This document shows, piece after piece, positions 31,251 through 38,630 of a stretch of 51,834 nucleotides of DNA. The position numbers and the translations under genes were made by a program. This stretch comes from a virus: IMG/VR virus record IMGVR_UViG_3300035130_000145, positions 1-51,834 of that record. One strand, written 5' to 3'. Under the pieces are notes generated by a model. It was not told where the DNA came from. It was given only the letters and a program-made list of their open reading frames with translations, and ran no database searches. Numbering within the stretch: position 1 is the stretch's first letter; the number at the start of each line of letters is the position of its first letter.

Positions 31251-31627
31251 TACGCTGCCTTCACCTTCATTTGACCTGAATCAATCACCTCGACTGGTCC
31301 TGATACAGATCCCGTGCCACCGCCAGAGAGTGTTCCTGATGCGCCCATGGTGCCTGAATCGCCAAGTCTGATAACGAGTGCTCCGCCGGCTTTCACTTTT
31401 TTGGCAGTCGCATTGATAACGCCACCGCCAGCTATTGTCCCATCGACAAATCCCGGAGAGCTGCCGCCACTGAAGGTATACCCCAGTGGAGTGACAAAGA
31501 TACCCTCTCCTTCGGCCCTTGCCTTGGCATCTGGCGTACTGGTGATGATGAATTCCCCGCCAGAGATTGGCGAACTACTGCCATGTCCAATCACACCATT
31601 GGCGTTCATGATCAACTCCAGGCTCAT
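31250..31627 (-). CDS. baseplate spike-tip/PAAR-like protein
   Basis: A 125-aa Gly/Ser-rich protein between the spike V-like and gp46-like genes. Repeated GxGG turns (SGGGTGSVSG, GTIAGGGVINATAKKVKAGG) suggest a beta-helix or PAAR-like cone that could sharpen the spike. No His/Cys metal site typical of PAAR is clear, so the assignment is positional. Confidence 0.5.
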   Translation of the reverse strand: MSLELIMNANGVIGHGSSSPISGGEFIITSTPDAKARAEGEGIFVTPLGYTFSGGSSPGFVDGTIAGGGVINATAKKVKAGGALVIRLGDSGTMGASGTLSGGGTGSVSGPVEVIDSGQMKVKAA

Positions 31628-32001
31628 GGGTCCACCGTGAAATGGCCGTTTACATCAAACTGCCCATTTGCTTTGAGTCCGAACACGCCATTGTCGTTTT
31701 CGGCTACGATGTCACCATCCGGATACAACCAAATCTTTGCCACGATCTCTCCCGATTCGTTGCGGGCAAAGATGATTCCCTCCCCGGGCTCGGTGGATGC
31801 ATCCCCATGGAGAACCGCCGAAACGACCACCTCTTGGCCGGCCTTGTGGCAGAGAACAGAATCCCCAGGCATCGGGTAGAACTCCGCTCCGGAGGCGGCC
31901 ATCACCCGGGCCGTCACCGCCTGCCCAGTCCCCGTCTCCACGATGGCTGTGATCTGCCCGTCTTCGATGGAGACCTCTTTGATGTGCCCAATCATTGCCA
32001 T
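31624..32001 (-). CDS. baseplate spike protein V (Mu gp45-like)
   Basis: A 125-aa OB-fold/gpV-type spike. GHIKEVSIEDGQITAIVETG and FYPMPGDSVLCHKAGQEVVVSAVLHG fit the domain. The C-terminal repeats (IWLYPDGDIVAENDNGVFGLKANGQF) fit the triple-beta spike. It punctures the outer membrane. ATGA overlaps link it to both neighbours. Confidence 0.7.
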   Translation of the reverse strand: MAMIGHIKEVSIEDGQITAIVETGTGQAVTARVMAASGAEFYPMPGDSVLCHKAGQEVVVSAVLHGDASTEPGEGIIFARNESGEIVAKIWLYPDGDIVAENDNGVFGLKANGQFDVNGHFTVDP

Positions 32002-33206
32002 GGCATGCGCTCCGGTATCTGTCCGCTGTACACGCCTGGAAGGACGAGGTTGAGGGATGCCGAGTGGATGCCGGCGCTCCGCTTCAGGTTGACCATGGCT
32101 ACCAGGAACTCAAACGGCTCCGGGATAAAGTCCTCTTCGCTCTTGAGCGAAACGAGCTGCCCCGGCTGGTAGGTCTTCCCGAGGTCGTTCTGCCACGTTG
32201 CGACATTCACATTACAGGACACCAACTCGGCGAACATGCGACCGGCAACGGAGTTTGTCGCTTTCTCCAGCTCCCCTTTGTCGATGTCTTCGGCATCGAA
32301 GGAGTATGCCCTAACAACGTCGGTGGCGTGGGGATTCTTTACTGTGAACTTGGCTCCAAGCGCCCACCTTCGGCTCTTGGCGGGAACGATACCCGTCACC
32401 GAAGAGTAGTACTTTGACTCGTCGAAAGAGACTGTCATCGCCTCAGTGGGGTGCTTTCCCTTCTCAAGGAACGATACCACCTCGCCACCGTCCTCCTCCC
32501 TGTGGAGGACAAGCTCTCCTGAAGCACTGTCCGAGATGACAAGCCCCCTCTGGCTGGCCAACCCGGATAGGAATGGGAGAATGCCTTGTCCCGGCTCAAT
32601 ATCGACCCGTTTGAACCGTGCCGATGTCGGCGTGTCGAAGCGAACTGAGATGCCGTGCTCTCCGCAGAGGTCTTCTGTGATCTGCTCGAGCAAAGCATCC
32701 TTCCACTCGAGGGGGAACTTCTCAATAGAGGGCGTGCAGAGCTCGAGAACCCCCGGGTTCGAATAGCACGATATGTCCAGAGTCTTGGTCGATGGATCAT
32801 TGTTCAGCCGCGGTGACTCACACCGACCGGTGAAGAGTCGCTCTCCGAGGTGGTCAACGGTGATCCGTTGGCTGCCGAGGGGCATGAAAATCTCCCGGGT
32901 CTCCGGTTCGTTCGGGACGGAGAATGCGCATTTTGATATCGCGTCAATCGCAAGGGCGAGCTCGAAGTTGTCAAAGGTTCCAATCCTGGTCCCCTCCACG
33001 CGGATGTCGAGCGCTTCGGTGCTGACGACCTCCGAGGGCCCTCGCGCCATCGGGACTTGAATCACCGTGCCGGCTGCGATCGGCTCCTGAACCGCTGGAT
33101 TGGCGCGCTTGATGGCGGCTGCATCGGTGTCATTACCGGTGGTCTGTCTGGCAACCAGGTCCCATGACTCCCCGCCTCGGGCTTTATACGTGCCAGACAA
33201 TCTCAC
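31992..33206 (-). CDS. baseplate hub / tail protein D-like (Mu gp44), with LysM-like N-terminus
   Basis: A 404-aa hub protein. Residues 1-55 form a LysM-like module (ARGGESWDLVARQTTGNDTDAAAIKRAN ... AAGTVIQVP), as in tail protein X. A gpD/Mu-P hub domain follows (FDNFELALAIDAISKCAFSVP, CYSNPGVLELCTPS, EPGQGILPFLSGLASQRGLVI). The start is GTG 33206, overlapping the gp43-like gene by 23 bases. Confidence 0.78.
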   Translation of the reverse strand: MRLSGTYKARGGESWDLVARQTTGNDTDAAAIKRANPAVQEPIAAGTVIQVPMARGPSEVVSTEALDIRVEGTRIGTFDNFELALAIDAISKCAFSVPNEPETREIFMPLGSQRITVDHLGERLFTGRCESPRLNNDPSTKTLDISCYSNPGVLELCTPSIEKFPLEWKDALLEQITEDLCGEHGISVRFDTPTSARFKRVDIEPGQGILPFLSGLASQRGLVISDSASGELVLHREEDGGEVVSFLEKGKHPTEAMTVSFDESKYYSSVTGIVPAKSRRWALGAKFTVKNPHATDVVRAYSFDAEDIDKGELEKATNSVAGRMFAELVSCNVNVATWQNDLGKTYQPGQLVSLKSEEDFIPEPFEFLVAMVNLKRSAGIHSASLNLVLPGVYSGQIPERMPWQ

Positions 33207-34434
33207 GTCCTTTCGGTATTAGAAAAAACTCGTCTCCGACCAACTCGTTCATGCTGGTAAAATGATCGAGCACGTCGAACGCAGTGGTCCCGTAGAGCTC
33301 GTAGCAAAGGTCCAGTGGTGTCCGGTCCGATGCGATCGGTTCCCGCATCTCCGTCTTTGCCTCGAATGACCGTGAGATGAGGCTGGATGCAACCGAGGAG
33401 AGAAGCCGGTTCAACTCGGCGAGCCCACCCCCGGTGTCGGTATTCGCCTCGGATATGGTGGAGAGCTCCAGGCTCTCGAAGTTGTTATCATGCCAGGCTT
33501 GATAATCCTCGCGCAACGCCAGGAGCTTCTCTGCGGCGTTGATGTAGTCGGCCTTTGTCAGATACTCGGTTGACTCATCGAGCAGCATCGCCGTGTTGCC
33601 GAGGTAGCTCTGAGCCATCATCTTGTCCAGATGGAAGAGGTTTATCACCTCTTTCGCGTACTTGCTCGGCTCGGCGAGGGTGCCTGTGAAGATGTCTTGG
33701 GCGAGATTCTGATAGGCCAACGCTTTGGAATTGGTCAAGCTGGCCTGTCGACGGGGTTCACCAATGAGGAGCTGGGTCTGCCTCGCCAGCGCGAGGGGCT
33801 CCCCGAGGAGGGTGTCCATGCCTCGGTTGATGGAGTCACCGGTATCCTCGATGGCCTCGTTGACCTTGGCCACGGCACCGCTGGCCTTCTTGATTGCGTC
33901 AGACATCTTCTTGAGGGCGCTTTTCAGCTTGTTCCTGAAGGATGCCTTGTCAACTGGGTCGGTGAGTTGGACGTTATTGGAGAAGTCCATCGCTGACACT
34001 TCCATGAGTGAATCGAATACCTGAGTGTTGCCCCCGCTCTCCCCGATCTGTAAGCCCACGGTCTCGTAGAACTCCACATCGTAGACGACCTGTCCGGCTC
34101 CGCTCTTCAATGGGTCGAGTCGCGTTATCTGACCAGCAGGAACGACCGTGATGTCCCCGAAGACCGGGTGTGTCAGTACGCCCTCTCCGTCCTCAAGAAT
34201 GGCCGACAGGAAGGTTTCTGCCAATGCCTCGTAGCTGAATCCAGAGAAGTAGCATCTCATTGGGAATCGGCCCGAGGTGTGGCCGTTGCTCTGGACGTAG
34301 GTTCCATTTCCAACTGCGGATTCGAAGACGGCGGTCTTCTTGTCCACCAAGGATTCGATGTCCTCGTAGTCAAACGTGACTACCTGGCCGCTGGGGCTCT
34401 TGTAGGAACCCTGCTGGAGGTCATCAAGACTCAC
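33184..34434 (-). CDS. DNA circularisation protein N-like (Mu gp43)
   Basis: A 416-aa protein with GYKSPSGQVVTFDYEDI and QSNGHTSGRFPMRCYFSG, typical of the DNA_circ_N baseplate hub family. A helical middle follows, and a C-terminal LysM/X-like tail (LDLCYELYGTTAFDVLDHFTSMN ... LIPKGREIVW). It acts in the hub beneath the tape measure. The name comes from P22/Mu annotation; in contractile phages the role is structural. Confidence 0.78.
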   Translation of the reverse strand: MSLDDLQQGSYKSPSGQVVTFDYEDIESLVDKKTAVFESAVGNGTYVQSNGHTSGRFPMRCYFSGFSYEALAETFLSAILEDGEGVLTHPVFGDITVVPAGQITRLDPLKSGAGQVVYDVEFYETVGLQIGESGGNTQVFDSLMEVSAMDFSNNVQLTDPVDKASFRNKLKSALKKMSDAIKKASGAVAKVNEAIEDTGDSINRGMDTLLGEPLALARQTQLLIGEPRRQASLTNSKALAYQNLAQDIFTGTLAEPSKYAKEVINLFHLDKMMAQSYLGNTAMLLDESTEYLTKADYINAAEKLLALREDYQAWHDNNFESLELSTISEANTDTGGGLAELNRLLSSVASSLISRSFEAKTEMREPIASDRTPLDLCYELYGTTAFDVLDHFTSMNELVGDEFFLIPKGREIVWHV

Positions 34435-36056
34435 GGCATGCCCCCGGTGTGAACGAGCTTCAGACGGCCGCTGGAGCCCTTGGTTATGGTGGCGCGTTTC
34501 CCGGTTGTTTCATCCTTGATTGTGATTTCGACCTCTTCTTTGGTTGTAGATGTTCCATGGTGAGTCACGATATTCCATTCATCAGATACCGGATCTCCTC
34601 CAGAGTAATGTGCAATATTGCGCGCCTGTAGTAATCTTGCCCTGTCCGACCTGAGGTTTCTTAAGGTGGCTTCAGCGGGATCCAATATGTCAGTCGATCC
34701 CCCGTACATGGATGCCATGCCGGATATGTAGCTTCTGTTTCTTCGTCGACCCTGGAGAGCTTTCTCCTCTTCTGCGATGAGTTTGTTCACCCTAGTCAGA
34801 TCACCCTCGAGCACCGCTTCGTTGCGCTTCGCCAGATCACCACTCATGGTATGCTCATGCTCGGCACGGAGCATTCTAGCCTGATGGCGGGCCTTCATGA
34901 ATGGCTCTACAAGCTTTTCGTGCAGGATGGTTCCTATAGCCCATCCAGCAACAAACGCGCCAAGCCCAATTAATGCAGTCTGAAAAATGCCGACGGCTGC
35001 TGTTGATGCACCGATTTTCATCGGCAGGGTCTTACCCATGAATGCGCCAACCGCCTTGAGCGGACCAGGGTTGATATTGGCAAGCGTATTGAATAGTGTC
35101 ATCGCCGTATTGGCAACTTTAACGGCCATGGATATCCCATAAAATATTCCAATAGCGATACCTATCTTTTTTGCATAATCGACGATTTTAGAAAAATTAT
35201 TTACTATCCACTCCAGGTAATACTTGAATTTTGAGGCGATGATTTTTCTGTTCTCAACTATCCATGCCCTCGTGTGATCCGCGACATCTGTAATGATAGG
35301 CATGAGAGGTGTAAGTCCATCAACCATAAAACCGACAACAGTCTTCTTAACGCGGTTCATCATGTCGTTGTAGGCTTCTGCTTTCTTAGCCTGCTCGGCT
35401 GTCACAATCCCGTTTTCACGCATCTGCTTTCGTAGCTTTTCGATCTCATCGGCGCCCAGATTGGCCATATTGATCATGTCAACGCCGGCACGCCCAAATG
35501 TGGCCGCAGCCAAGGACGCCTTTTTCGTTGGATCTTCCACCTTTCTGATGGAGTCAACCATGATCTCGAAAGCCTCGGATGTATCCTTGGTCCCTCGTAT
35601 TTGCCTCAAAAGTCCACGGTCGTTCTTGCGAAGAATAGTGTAGAGGCTTCCGGTGCCGTTCTTGGCATCGCCGATAACCCTAGCGAACTTCTGCATTGAC
35701 TTTTCAAATACCTCTGTCTGGACTCCAGATTGCTCCGCGACGAACCTGTATTCCTGGAACTTCTCTATTGGAAAATCAATAGTCCTTGCTCTTTTTGCAA
35801 GGGCGTCCATTGATTCGGCAGTTCTGTTTATTGCCAGGAACAACCCTGTCGTCACTGTGGCCGCAGAAGCAAACCCATACTTTAGGCCACGTGTAACAGT
35901 CTGGGTGAGCCTTGATGTGACCCTATTAAGACGACGCATAGCCCTTGAGCCAATAGCCGTAAACTTGATGAGCCTACTTTGGATCTTTCCGATGGCACGA
36001 GTCGATCTATCAACCGCTCGAAACGTAGTCTTGATGTTAAAATTCTGTGGCATCAC
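34431..36056 (-). CDS. tail tape measure protein
   Basis: A 541-aa tape measure: a coiled-coil N-terminus with the GKIQSRLIKFTAIGSRAMRRLNRVT pattern, the FLAINRTAESMDALAKRARTIDFPIEKFQEYRF domain of Mu-like tape measures, and hydrophobic segments near the middle (AIGIFYGISMAVKVANTAMTL). At 541 aa the predicted tail is short. ATGA overlaps connect it to the chaperone and gp43-like genes. Confidence 0.82.
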   Translation of the reverse strand: MMPQNFNIKTTFRAVDRSTRAIGKIQSRLIKFTAIGSRAMRRLNRVTSRLTQTVTRGLKYGFASAATVTTGLFLAINRTAESMDALAKRARTIDFPIEKFQEYRFVAEQSGVQTEVFEKSMQKFARVIGDAKNGTGSLYTILRKNDRGLLRQIRGTKDTSEAFEIMVDSIRKVEDPTKKASLAAATFGRAGVDMINMANLGADEIEKLRKQMRENGIVTAEQAKKAEAYNDMMNRVKKTVVGFMVDGLTPLMPIITDVADHTRAWIVENRKIIASKFKYYLEWIVNNFSKIVDYAKKIGIAIGIFYGISMAVKVANTAMTLFNTLANINPGPLKAVGAFMGKTLPMKIGASTAAVGIFQTALIGLGAFVAGWAIGTILHEKLVEPFMKARHQARMLRAEHEHTMSGDLAKRNEAVLEGDLTRVNKLIAEEEKALQGRRRNRSYISGMASMYGGSTDILDPAEATLRNLRSDRARLLQARNIAHYSGGDPVSDEWNIVTHHGTSTTKEEVEITIKDETTGKRATITKGSSGRLKLVHTGGMP

Positions 36057-36265
36057 TTCCTCGGCTTCGTATCCTCGATCAGCTGAGCGCGGATCCCATC
36101 ATAGAAGAATTCAATTTCATCCAGGTCCAATGTTCTTGGGTCCGGAAGACCAGGATAGCTCATGCAGATTTGGAGGAACATCTCGGTTACGACGTTCGCT
36201 CGCGTGTGCCTTGGAGTCCCATCTCTGCCTGGTGCCAATATCACTTCTTGTCCTCTCCTGACCAA
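36053..36265 (-). CDS. second tail-chaperone ORF (Mu gp42-like), probable frameshift product
   Basis: A 70-aa ORF overlapping the tape measure start. Helical features (VVTEMFLQICMSYPGL, LDEIEFFYDGIRAQLIEDT) match a tail-assembly chaperone C-terminal extension. Its frame is open upstream to 36313, overlapping the gene-36285 ORF by about 28 bases with a -2 (or +1) frame relation, as in Mu. An independent GTG start at 36244 with AGGAG upstream is also possible. Confidence 0.65.
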   Translation of the reverse strand: MVRRGQEVILAPGRDGTPRHTRANVVTEMFLQICMSYPGLPDPRTLDLDEIEFFYDGIRAQLIEDTKPRK

Positions 36266-36284
36266 TGTCGGCCCGGTTATCTGT

Positions 36285-36689
36285 TCAAGCCAGAAACAAA
36301 CTGAAAACCAAACTCACAGTCTCGAAATCGGCATAGTCCAGGCTGTTCAGTCTTACGGGGGCGATTCCGAGAGTGTCCCCCATCATGGCCAGCGTTTTTG
36401 CGCTTGCATCGCCCTGCTTGTACTTGTCCATTGCTCGCAGGGCCGTTACCTTTGGACGCTTCGTGAACTCAATGCGTGGCAGATCCTCCGATTGCGTCAG
36501 CACCGTAGGCCAGCCCTCTTCGTTAACAACGATATTTCCACGCATTACGTGGTAGATAAACTGTTCTCTGCACGTGAAAATATCCGTCCGTTCGGATTCG
36601 TCCCTTGGTTTCTCAAGATCTAATCGGGCTACGGTCGCAAACCGATTGAAATCTTGCTCTGCGATTTCTTTGCAAATTTTTTCAGTCAT
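36285..36689 (-). CDS. tail assembly chaperone (Mu gp41-like)
   Basis: A 134-aa chaperone that binds the tape measure during tube assembly. It follows an AGAAAGGC-type ribosome site. Positioned between tube and tape measure, as in Mu. It carries EKICKEIAEQDFNRFATVARL and ends GIAPVRLNSLDYADFETVSLVFS. The last codons contain slippery runs (TTTGGTTTTC and GTTTGTTTC). Confidence 0.7.
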   Translation of the reverse strand: MTEKICKEIAEQDFNRFATVARLDLEKPRDESERTDIFTCREQFIYHVMRGNIVVNEEGWPTVLTQSEDLPRIEFTKRPKVTALRAMDKYKQGDASAKTLAMMGDTLGIAPVRLNSLDYADFETVSLVFSLFLA

Positions 36690-36701
36690 CTCAATGCCTT
36701 T

Positions 36702-36756
36702 CTAAAAGGTGCCCCGGCATACGGCGAGAAAGGCAAGCAAAACGCCACCGGGACAC
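36702..36756 (-). terminator. attenuator-like hairpin between tail tube and chaperone genes
   Basis: On the minus strand GTGTCCCGG (36756-36748) pairs with CCGGGGCAC (36717-36709), nine pairs including one G-U, around a GGCG/CGCC inner stem. CTTTTAG follows. The T-run is short, so it should act as a leaky terminator or mRNA stabiliser, keeping abundant tube mRNA from equal downstream expression. Confidence 0.5.
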
Positions 36757-36766
36757 ATGATGCCTT

Positions 36767-37147
36767 TCACAGTTTCTTGATCATGCCACTTCCGCCGGCG
36801 CTCAGCGTGACTGAGGCCGTCGCCGGATTTGCCTCGATTGTTCCCGTAATGTTCCCGTTGCCAATGTAGTTGATACCGCCCGCATAGGTGATCACAACCT
36901 CGCCGCCTCCCTTCTTTTGGAAGTCAACTAGGTACTCATGATCTCCATTCTCGATGTCGAACGTAAGCTTTACCGAAGAGATTGACCACGGAACAGGTGT
37001 CCGAAGTTCGCGGTGAGTAAAATTGCCGTTCATCTCGTGGGTAATCTCGATCCCGCCCATGACCACGGTAGGGTCCGAATCGACAGTTACCGGCAGCTCA
37101 CGGCCGCCAAAGGAAACACTTTCAAGGGGTCCACCTGTTGCCGTCAT
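36767..37147 (-). CDS. tail tube protein (Mu gp40/M-like)
   Basis: A 126-aa tube subunit. GRELPVTVDSDPTVVMGGIEITHEMNGNFTHRE and DYLVDFQ-like/EVVITYAGGINYIGNGNITGTIE strands are typical of the Mu tube family. It follows the sheath gene with an ATGA overlap. Many copies stack to form the inner tube. Confidence 0.8.
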   Translation of the reverse strand: MTATGGPLESVSFGGRELPVTVDSDPTVVMGGIEITHEMNGNFTHRELRTPVPWSISSVKLTFDIENGDHEYLVDFQKKGGGEVVITYAGGINYIGNGNITGTIEANPATASVTLSAGGSGMIKKL

Positions 37148-38628
37148 GATTGACCTCCGTAGTTAAATCCAGACGCGAAATCGATTGAAATCACGTTGGC
37201 GTTGCCGGCCAGTTTGGCCACCATCTTGACATCGAGCCGTTTTGGATTTGTAAGGCCGATGTCGGCGCTGCTGTTTTCTTTTGCGAAATCCGGATCGGCT
37301 ATTATGGCGTCCAACGCCAGTACGTCGATGATTCGATGGAGCGCTGCCACCGCGTGCTTCGGTTTGCGCGCCTCGGGGTTGGTTGAGACCTGGTTGTTCG
37401 GAATCAATGGTTTCCCATCCCACTTTGAGCCATTGAACTCCAGGTCCAGCTCGTTGATGATTGTGCTCCGCTTCGCGAAGTCGACCACGTAGCGGAATCC
37501 CGGGGGCTCCTCACCGATCGGATGGTAGCAGGTCACTACGTCGCCGATCTGCACCACCCCGTCTTTCACCTGGACCGTGGAGCAGCCCATCTTGACCGCG
37601 GCATCGCGCTGTGCACTCGTCCACTGGTCGCCATCGGCCGCAGGGGTAAGCCCGGTGCACGGCAATGATCCATAGTCGTGAGCCGGGTTCTGGTTGTCCA
37701 TCTTGGCGATCTCTCGCACCTGATCCGCAGCGATGACAAACGGCAGGTCATGAGAGCCTGAGTTCGTCAGAATCACGTTGGTTCGGTCCGTTTTTCTGGC
37801 GTCGGTAACGGTCGTGACCGCGTTCCACGATGCATTGCAGCCGGTGAACACGCACAGTGGCTTGTGCACCTCTGGGTCGCGGCGGCCCTCTCCGAATAGC
37901 GCGAACTCGTCCAGCTCGTCGCTGTCGGTGTAGTCGAGGGAGTTGATGATATGAGTCTCCCAGATGTTCCCAACCTGTGCCAGTGCTGCCGAGATGTCCG
38001 GAACGCCAGCGCCACCGGTCGGCTGTACAATGGTGAAAGAGGTCTCGGAGTCGATTGGAGACACCATCTCGACATAAGCATTGTTGCCGCTGGTGCCCTC
38101 CCATTTGATCTCCAGATTGCTGACCCCGGTTCCATCCGTTGCGGCAGCCGGCATACCAAGAATGGCGTTGATTGCCGCCACAATCTTTGTAGCTATAGTG
38201 CCCGCGGTATCCGTGGACACGACAGAGAACTTGTCAGACAGAATGTTCCCAATCTTGACTTGGTGCTCCTGTGTCTTCGTGAGCGTGCCAGGAACAGGCG
38301 TGATTGACCCTGTGGCCTGTGTTCCGCCAGGCTGAGCTAGTGGATATAGGGTTACCTCTATAGAGCCAACTCCACCGCCATACTTAGGGAATAGCGATTG
38401 TACCATCAGATGGGCGGGCGACCCCCATCCCTCGACCTCGCCGACTTCTTCGGCGGAGAATACCCTCCGCTTTGTCGTCGAATAAGTATTGGCTTTGTTC
38501 CCCTGAGCAAAAACGGGTATTCTTGTCGGTCGGTATCGCGTACCGGCGGCGCCGAGGACCTGGTGATACGATCTGATCGCAACCCCTCGGGCAACTCTGT
38601 CGGGCGGATATGCGTAGGTTACTGGCAT
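37144..38628 (-). CDS. tail sheath protein (Mu L-like)
   Basis: A 494-aa contractile sheath subunit. The N-terminus has RVARGVAIRSYHQVLGAAG; the middle has IEWKWEGTSGNNAYVEMV-like strands; the C-terminal half holds NGKEPPGFRYVVDFAKRSTI-like and DLEFNGSKWDGKPLIPNNQV conserved motifs. Its presence proves the phage is a myovirus. It starts right after the neck fusion gene and overlaps the tube gene. Confidence 0.85.
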   Translation of the reverse strand: MPVTYAYPPDRVARGVAIRSYHQVLGAAGTRYRPTRIPVFAQGNKANTYSTTKRRVFSAEEVGEVEGWGSPAHLMVQSLFPKYGGGVGSIEVTLYPLAQPGGTQATGSITPVPGTLTKTQEHQVKIGNILSDKFSVVSTDTAGTIATKIVAAINAILGMPAAATDGTGVSNLEIKWEGTSGNNAYVEMVSPIDSETSFTIVQPTGGAGVPDISAALAQVGNIWETHIINSLDYTDSDELDEFALFGEGRRDPEVHKPLCVFTGCNASWNAVTTVTDARKTDRTNVILTNSGSHDLPFVIAADQVREIAKMDNQNPAHDYGSLPCTGLTPAADGDQWTSAQRDAAVKMGCSTVQVKDGVVQIGDVVTCYHPIGEEPPGFRYVVDFAKRSTIINELDLEFNGSKWDGKPLIPNNQVSTNPEARKPKHAVAALHRIIDVLALDAIIADPDFAKENSSADIGLTNPKRLDVKMVAKLAGNANVISIDFASGFNYGGQS

Positions 38629-38630
38629 TC

